The notes beneath the pieces are model-generated. The model was not told where the DNA came from, searched no databases, and saw nothing but the letters and a program-made list of their open reading frames with translations. A program made the position numbers and the translations under genes. Of a stretch of DNA of 64,000 bases, positions 58,450 to 64,000 are shown piece after piece. How positions within the stretch are numbered: position 1 is the first letter of the stretch; the number at the start of each line of letters is the position of its first letter. Origin of the DNA: Begonia masoniana (Eukaryota > Streptophyta > Magnoliopsida > Cucurbitales > Begoniaceae). The DNA lies in contig CM039516.1 in assembly GCA_022432975.1 (NCBI GenBank), positions 31,202,051-31,266,050 on the forward strand, written 5' to 3'.

Positions 58450-59424
58450 CTTCATATGCTAGTATACAAGAGTGGAGAAACAATCAAACTAGCCAAAACT
58501 ATGTTATTAAGGTATGCACCACTAAACAATTTGATTAATTGGTTTTTTATAATTGGGTGGGTTAAAGATCTTATTGTGAGTGGCACTTATTTAGCATATT
58601 GGATTGGAGAGTTCTTTTATGTTAATGTCGTCTTAGAGTTTTGGAAAGGATCTTAATGTTGTGGTTGAGGAAATAAATTTAAAGAACAAAGATGTTTCGT
58701 CGACGAGGATTGCTATGGAGTTTGATGTTTGACATTTATTGAACCTTTCAACCACTTATCTTTCAACCACCATGAGAGAAGTTATAAACATCCCTTCTTG
58801 TTGCCAAGACATGCTCAATCCACAAATCATGGTAGTGTAGAGTAGTTTCAAACAAATCAAATATGGTGAATCAACTTCTTCTACATTGGTGGGTTTCAAG
58901 CATGGTTTTTCCCATCCAATCCAAGGGTGGTACAACTTTGTTAATAATTTATCTTCTCGCTTTGAAATTTCTTGAACCCTTTGTGAAATATTGGATTTGT
59001 ATGCTGGTTGAGTATGAGGAAGAGTCTTTGATTATAAACCAAAATGTCTCTTTGATTGATGTTAACATGCCAATTAATTATGTGTTTTTCTTAAAGACAT
59101 TGTTGGTGGTTAAGTGGATTGCTATTTTATGTTATCATAAAGAGTTACTCATTGTTTCCAATGATAGTTAACTACTTTGTGGACCAAATTGAATAAACCA
59201 AAATGTCTCTTTGATTGATGTTAACATGCCAATTAATTATGTGTTTTAATTAAAGACATTGTTGGTGGTTAAGTGGATTGCTACTTTATGTTATCATAAA
59301 GAGTTGCTCATTGTTTCCAATGGTAGTTAACTACTTTGTGGACCAAATTGAAAGTTGTGGACTTACTTTGGAAGACTCTGATCATTGGTATATTCATTGT
59401 GAAATTGATATTGGAATTAAGTTA
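58450..59424 (+). other. Internal remnant of the old gypsy element
   Basis: Continuation of the element cut at 46157. I recognise no domain; open frames (58381-58656, 58863-59171) are unassigned. It contains a 159-bp direct duplication (59038-59191 and 59197-59350). Confidence 0.45.
59038..59350. repeat. Tandem duplication, 159-bp period
   Basis: ACCAAAATGTCTCTTTGATT begins both copies (59038 and 59197) and GTGGACCAAATTGA ends both; only a few bases differ. Confidence 0.9.
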
Positions 59425-59794
59425 CTACATCCATAACTCTTTTTCTACAGTTTTTAGAGGAAGTATTCTTCACATGTAGGGAAAGATGCTAGCCAAAAAT
59501 TGCATCAAGATCATCATATTGATTGATATATCGTCTCTCAAAGTTGGGTTTGATTCTCAACCAAAAGGTGTCATTCTGCCTTCGTTGACCAAAATCATTT
59601 TGGTCTTAACTCCTTTGTCTCAACGAGCTAAGACGTGATTTTTGGAGGGCTTTCAGTCCACACATAGATCGTGCTTCTTTCAATATTTCATTTAAAAAAG
59701 AATTGATTTGACAAAGATATAGTTTCCTAAAGACAGCACCCAAATCTGCCCTAAAAATATGGAGTACCCAATTTCCCTTTTTGGTGTTGTATCA
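59425..59794 (+). repeat. 3' LTR fragment of the old gypsy element
   Basis: Homologous to 44750-45149 (CACACATAGA, AAGACAGCACC, CTTTTTGGTGTTG shared), ending GTATCA at 59794. The LTR left part is missing or diverged. Confidence 0.65.
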
Positions 59795-60884
59795 AATCTT
59801 CAAATGTACGTCCAAATCTAAGTTGTTTTGTTATTTTTCTTGTCTAGGTTTTATGTTTTTGTTAGATTTAGATTTCGAGATTTGAAACTCAAGGTTTTTG
59901 GTTGCTTCTATATTATTCGATCACTATTTTCTGTAAGTTTTTAAATTGATTGGAAGTGAAAATTGGTGAAAAGTTTGAGCTAATTTTTTTTTGGCAAACT
60001 TTAACGCTAGAAAGTGGTCTCTTGACATCTGTGTGGATGCAGACCAGGAGTCCACGACAGAAAATTGGACTTTTGCTCTAGCCATCCGCAGTTGCAGTCT
60101 GCTGAGGTCGACCGCATAGTGAGTTTAAGGGGAAATTTTGTTTCTTTTTGGATGAGATTTCTAGTTCAGATATAGGACCCATACATCATTCCCTAGTGTT
60201 TTGAAAGAGGGTTTCTGGCATTGATTTTGTTTTAGGTTCCAATTATATTTATGTTCTCAATGCTTGTTCCCAATAACGCGTCTCAATTAGTTTCTTTACT
60301 GTGTTGCATTGCATATGGTTTTCAAAACCTTTATTTTGTGAGATGTCACATATAAAGCACAAGATGTGTTGTCTAACATCATGTATTTATTACTATACGT
60401 ATGCCAGTTTTACACCTTTACATTATTCGTGCATAGTATTTTCTTTTATTTGATGTGTAAATATATGCCAGACAAAACTCAAGTTGTTTTGGGTTGTGTT
60501 GAGGGCCAAAATAAACCGAAGTTGTCTCTATATATCTTATGTTGCATGAAGGTGTTTTAATTGTATGCACGACATTAGATTTTGACAATGATGACGTGTC
60601 CTTGAGTTTGTATTCTGATGTGCCTTACAAAAGATACATTCATTGTTAGGAGCTTTATGTATATTTTCTTATGACTGAAGCCTAACATTTGTCATGCAAT
60701 GGAAATAGTCAGTTGGTTCAAGTCAAATTCAAGTTAGGTAACTATACTGCAACAAACTTATTCTCAATTATCTGAGGAGAACGAAAAACCAAATATTAGT
60801 TTATTCTAGTATGAGATTTTATTGCAATTGGATATGTACATTATGATTTTCAAAATGACATAGATGATTGAAGGTTTATATCTT
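59795..60884. other. Non-coding
   Basis: AT-rich, with no domain-bearing ORF or RNA gene. May include diverged copia sequence upstream of the RNase H remnant. Confidence 0.4.
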
Positions 60885-61250
60885 GATCAATCTTTCCCAT
60901 TGGGGTTGGAGCTATAAAATGAAGAAGCGTGAAACAAAAAAGGTGTTTCGGACACTACTATCTGGAAATAGTTCCAAATATGGATAAATAATTGACATTG
61001 TATTGTCACAACAATGGAGTAGTAGTCAATTCTAAAGAACCTAAAAGTAATAAGCGAACAAAACGTATAGAGAGAAAATATCATTCAATAAGAGAATGCA
61101 ATATGAAGAAGTGATTGTTTTAAAAAGAATCATGTTGATCCCTTTACCAAGACGTTATCTGTAAAGAGCTTTGAGAAACATTAAAAGGCTTAAAGATAAG
61201 AAACATGTCTTATTTTCTTAGGACAAGTGGGAGATGGTTGAAAATTATGT
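60885..61250 (+). pseudogene. Ty1/copia RNase H tail and polypurine tract
   Basis: Broken frames give YLEIVPNMDK, VVNSKEPKSNKRTK, RIERKYHSIRE, then VDPFTKTLSVKSFEKH, the well-known C-terminus of TNT1-type copia pol. AGGACAAGTGGGAGATGG follows (about 61220-61238), the usual copia polypurine tract before a 3' LTR. The LTR itself is not clearly delimited. No upstream pol survives. Confidence 0.75.
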
Positions 61251-61524
61251 ATCTAGCAAACAAATGTACTAAAACAATTTTTGTACTACACGGATAAATT
61301 CATAATGATTAATATTGTGTATTGCACTTTTAGATATGCTTTATGAAATTCATAGAAACTTCTTTTGTTATTTATGCAAACCTTATATCATCATATATAT
61401 TATATATATGCGGGATAAAATATAAAGAGTAATAATCAAAATAAGTTTGTGACTTATATTTAAAGTATAAAATCTTCAAATAATACATAATCATAAATAT
61501 AATTCATCTAATTAAGAATGTATT

Positions 61525-62408
61525 TGTAACGCCCCCCAACTACCCCCTAGCTCGGGTCGTTACTTTGATTACACTCTGACATCACTCTATAATTTTTTTC
61601 AACATTTAAAATGAAGTTTAAAATAATTTTTGATAAAAAGTCAACTTGATTTTTGGGTTTTTCGAACCCTCAAAAACGTGAGAAAAACGTGCGTAAAATA
61701 CGTACAAAACGTGTCAGAAAAGGTCGGGTTAAAACATATTGGAAATAGAAAAAATTTGAAAAAAACCAAAATAGCCCACCATGGGCGCCGCGCGCGCGCA
61801 CTGGGTGCGCGCGTCGCTCAGGTAGTGCGCGTCGTGCACACTACCGCTGCGCGCACCGCGCGCGCAACCCTGCGTGCCAGGTGCCAATCGATCGGCGACC
61901 TCTCGGGTCGCTCGACCAACCACGACCAATCTTGCCGATCGATCGGTGCTGGGCGCTGCGCGCACCACGCCCGCGCCCTGGCACACCTCTTCAGCGCCTC
62001 TGCGCGCCACCACCCGACAACCAGCGCACCTCCACACCCTTTTTCCACCTTTTTCCTATTTTCTTCACATTCCACCCTACTATTTCATCCTAAAACATCC
62101 CCTAATCATCTTCCACTAATTTCCACCTTTCGACACGTTAAAACCCCAAAAATACGACTCGAAAACGCAAGCGAAAACGTAAAAATTCCTGGAAACCAAA
62201 ACGTTTCTTTTTAAAAACTCAGACAACATAACGTTTAGTTACTAAACACCCAAAAACTTAAAACCAAACATTTTATATAACCAAAATACAATCCACACAC
62301 CAACAAGAGTTACCATACACTTCAAAATCCTCAAAACTCAACTATCTAAGCACTTTTCTATCAATTCTCTATCAAAACATCTATGCTACACAAACACATA
62401 CGGAGCTC
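61525..62408 (-). repeat. Partial LTR E (minus) with GCGCGC-rich block
   Basis: Starts TGTAACGCCCCCC on the plus strand, which would be the 3' end of a minus-strand LTR. It contains a sharply GC-rich stretch (61785-62035) with GCGCGC repeats and two CGATCGATCGG-like sites. Broken at 62409 by the next LTR; its other end is not in the window. The ORF 61630-62214 across the block is low-complexity and probably not coding. Confidence 0.65.
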
Positions 62409-64000
62409 TGTAACACCCGAGAATTTCCTGTAACGCACATATGTCTTAGGGTAGACGGGTAGAATAGTTTAATGAAAGGTGTTGAGAATAGAATTGGAAT
62501 TTAAGTATGCAAAAAGAAGAAAAGGAAGTTTGACTATTCAAACCAATAAGTGGTGGAAAAGTCAAAAGGTGTTTTTGTGTTTCAACCAATAGAAATGTAA
62601 CATGTAATTGAAAGAAATGGAAGAAAATTGGTGCAATAACAAGGCATTCACGTTGGAGAAATTGGGGAATAAAGTTTGAGGGTGGTTTTACAATTTTGAA
62701 AAGATTAGTGGATGAAATGCAAAAGTGGACAAAATTCTTAGGTTAAAAAGGTGAGTTTCCATTTTTTTTCTTCATCTTCTTCGAGCTTCTCTCCTTCTCC
62801 TCCATAGCCATCGATCCCCTTCCTCCTTTCTTCACCTATTGAAGACTTTTCAAGGTAATTTCTCTTGGGTTTGGGTTTGTGTACATTTAGATGGAGTTTA
62901 GAAGTGATTTTATGTATGTTGGTTGAGTTTGGTGAATTTTAGAAAACCCTAGGTTAGGGATTCCAAAAAATTGAGTTTAGATGTTAGATTTCTTTCCTAT
63001 TTTGGTAGTTTAGTTGTTGAAAGGAGTGATTTAGGTTGTTGGAGAGGTTAGATGAAAGATTGAAAGAGTGTTACACAAAAACGGTTTAAGAACACTTTAG
63101 GGTCGATTCTGTCTTTGGAAATTTCGGGCTGGCCAAAGTAATTGTTTGGTTAAATTGAGTGATTCAATGGATAGTAGACGTGTAGAGGTTTCCGAGTTGG
63201 GGTGGCACGTCGAAATCCGTTGAAAAATGAGAAAGTTATGGCCGTTTAATGTTGGACGCCGGTAATTTGTGCAAAAACCGGGTTTAGGTGTTTAGAAGTG
63301 AGAAGTGCTTAATTGTTGGTTAATTAGGTTTAAAGATACTTTTAGAATTTATTGATAGCTTATCAAACTAAGTTTACGTTGTTTTAGGTTATCGAGCGTG
63401 TGAATTGGCCGAGTTAAGTGACCAAGTGGAAAACCGAGCGTCTAGGTAAGTAGTGGTAGCTTTCTTTCGCCTTCGGGCCTACACCACGGAACGGTAGGGT
63501 TATTTATTTCGTGTTGTGTTTTGTTGGGTTTGGTTGCATTTCGTGTTGTGTTTTGTTGGGTTTGGTTGCATTTCGTGTTGTGTTTTGTTAGGTTTTGTTG
63601 CATAATGGTTGACGTGCATCATTGTTTTCAGTAACGAAAATACGAGTTGTTTTTGCATGGCTAGTTGTGAGTGTGAACGTAATCAGATAAATAATGTTCC
63701 TTGTCGGGATACGGAGCTTACAGTGGCACCCCGAAGGGAACTTGAAATCTCAAATAGTGTGCCTTGTCGGGATACGGTGCTTGCAGTGGCACCCCGAAGG
63801 GAACTCTATGAGAAAACGGCTAAAATACGAGATCTGGAATAGTGGGCCTTGTCGGGATACGGTGCTTGCAGTGGCACCCCGAAGGGAACTCTATGAAGGA
63901 TGGTTGGCTAAAATACGTAAAGGTCGTGAGTATGAATTCCTAGACGGTCATAGGATTCTACGATCGACGAGGGAGATTATGCATAGCCATCCTAGACGGT
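62409..64000 (+). repeat. Partial LTR F (plus), cut by window edge
   Basis: Starts TGTAACACCCGAG. Splice-like signals: donor CAAG|GTAATT at 62855, mini-exon 63388-63445, donor CTAG|GTAAGT at 63446, and the CCTTCGGGCCTACACCACGG box near 63470. Three 32-bp tandem units (63507-63602) and three CCTTGTCGGGATACGG units (about 63699, 63763, 63848) follow. The end lies beyond 64000, so LTR versus whole element cannot be decided. Confidence 0.75.
63507..63602. repeat. Three 32-bp tandem units in LTR F
   Basis: TTTCGTGTTGTGTTTTGTTG... repeated at 63507, 63539 and 63571; the third copy has two changes. Confidence 0.95.

Noticed and set aside
61630..62214. 194-codon ORF over the GCGCGC block
   Set aside because: Arg/Ala/His-rich low-complexity reading of an LTR array; overlapping open frames in other phases show that GC content, not coding, keeps it open.

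Overview
This window is angiosperm nuclear DNA, most likely from a eudicot. The plant signs are LTR retrotransposons primed by initiator tRNA-Met, a Cassandra TRIM carrying 5S rRNA sequence, a mudrA-type MULE transposase, a DUF241 gene, a major-latex-protein (MLP) fragment and a short plastid 16S rDNA remnant. The species cannot be named from sequence alone. Nearly all of the 64 kb is nested mobile DNA; the one intact host-type gene is a DUF241 ORF on the minus strand at 23044-23964.

Layout. 1-15784: an LTR-internal-LTR-internal-LTR array of one family with ~2.8-kb LTRs and an internal region that carries gag but no visible pol (a TR-GAG-like, non-autonomous design). 3660-7258 is a noisy copy with many 1-bp indels and homopolymers and is probably poorly polished assembly. 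15785-16523: 3' part of a plant transposon-associated gene cut by the last LTR and decayed by TAG stops. 16715-17304: a ~590-bp inverted repeat. 17328-22283: a degenerate MULE transposase (minus) interrupted by a solo LTR (17939-19781, TSD GTTGA) and a complete Cassandra TRIM (21415-22238, TSD TATTG). 22400-22835: GC-rich hairpin-forming DNA. 23044-23964: DUF241 gene. 26794-28814: solo LTR (TSD GCTTA). 30487-35210: full-length Ty1/copia with TG..CT ends inserted into a plastid 16S fragment (TSD GCGGC).

37440-42765: remnant of a minus-strand Ty3/gypsy gag-protease, split by a solo LTR (38601-42373, TSD TTAAG) that itself holds another solo LTR (40015-41707, TSD CATTT) carrying an MLP coding fragment. 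44270-59794: an old gypsy element split by a minus solo LTR (TSD TGAAT), itself split by a full-length Tekay/Del-like gypsy (46320-56119, TSD CCTTG). 60885-61250: copia RNase H tail. 61525-64000: two further partial LTRs.

No gene cluster acts together here; the biology is transposon nesting and decay. The most notable signal is shared LTR design. At least six LTR copies from related gypsy families carry splice-like signals in the same order (donor, a 45-58-nt mini-exon, donor GTAAGT/GTAACT, a conserved CCTTCGGGCCTACATC-like box, then an acceptor ...GATGTAG). Most also carry a family-specific array of repeats with palindromic cores about 230-340 bp before the LTR 3' end.
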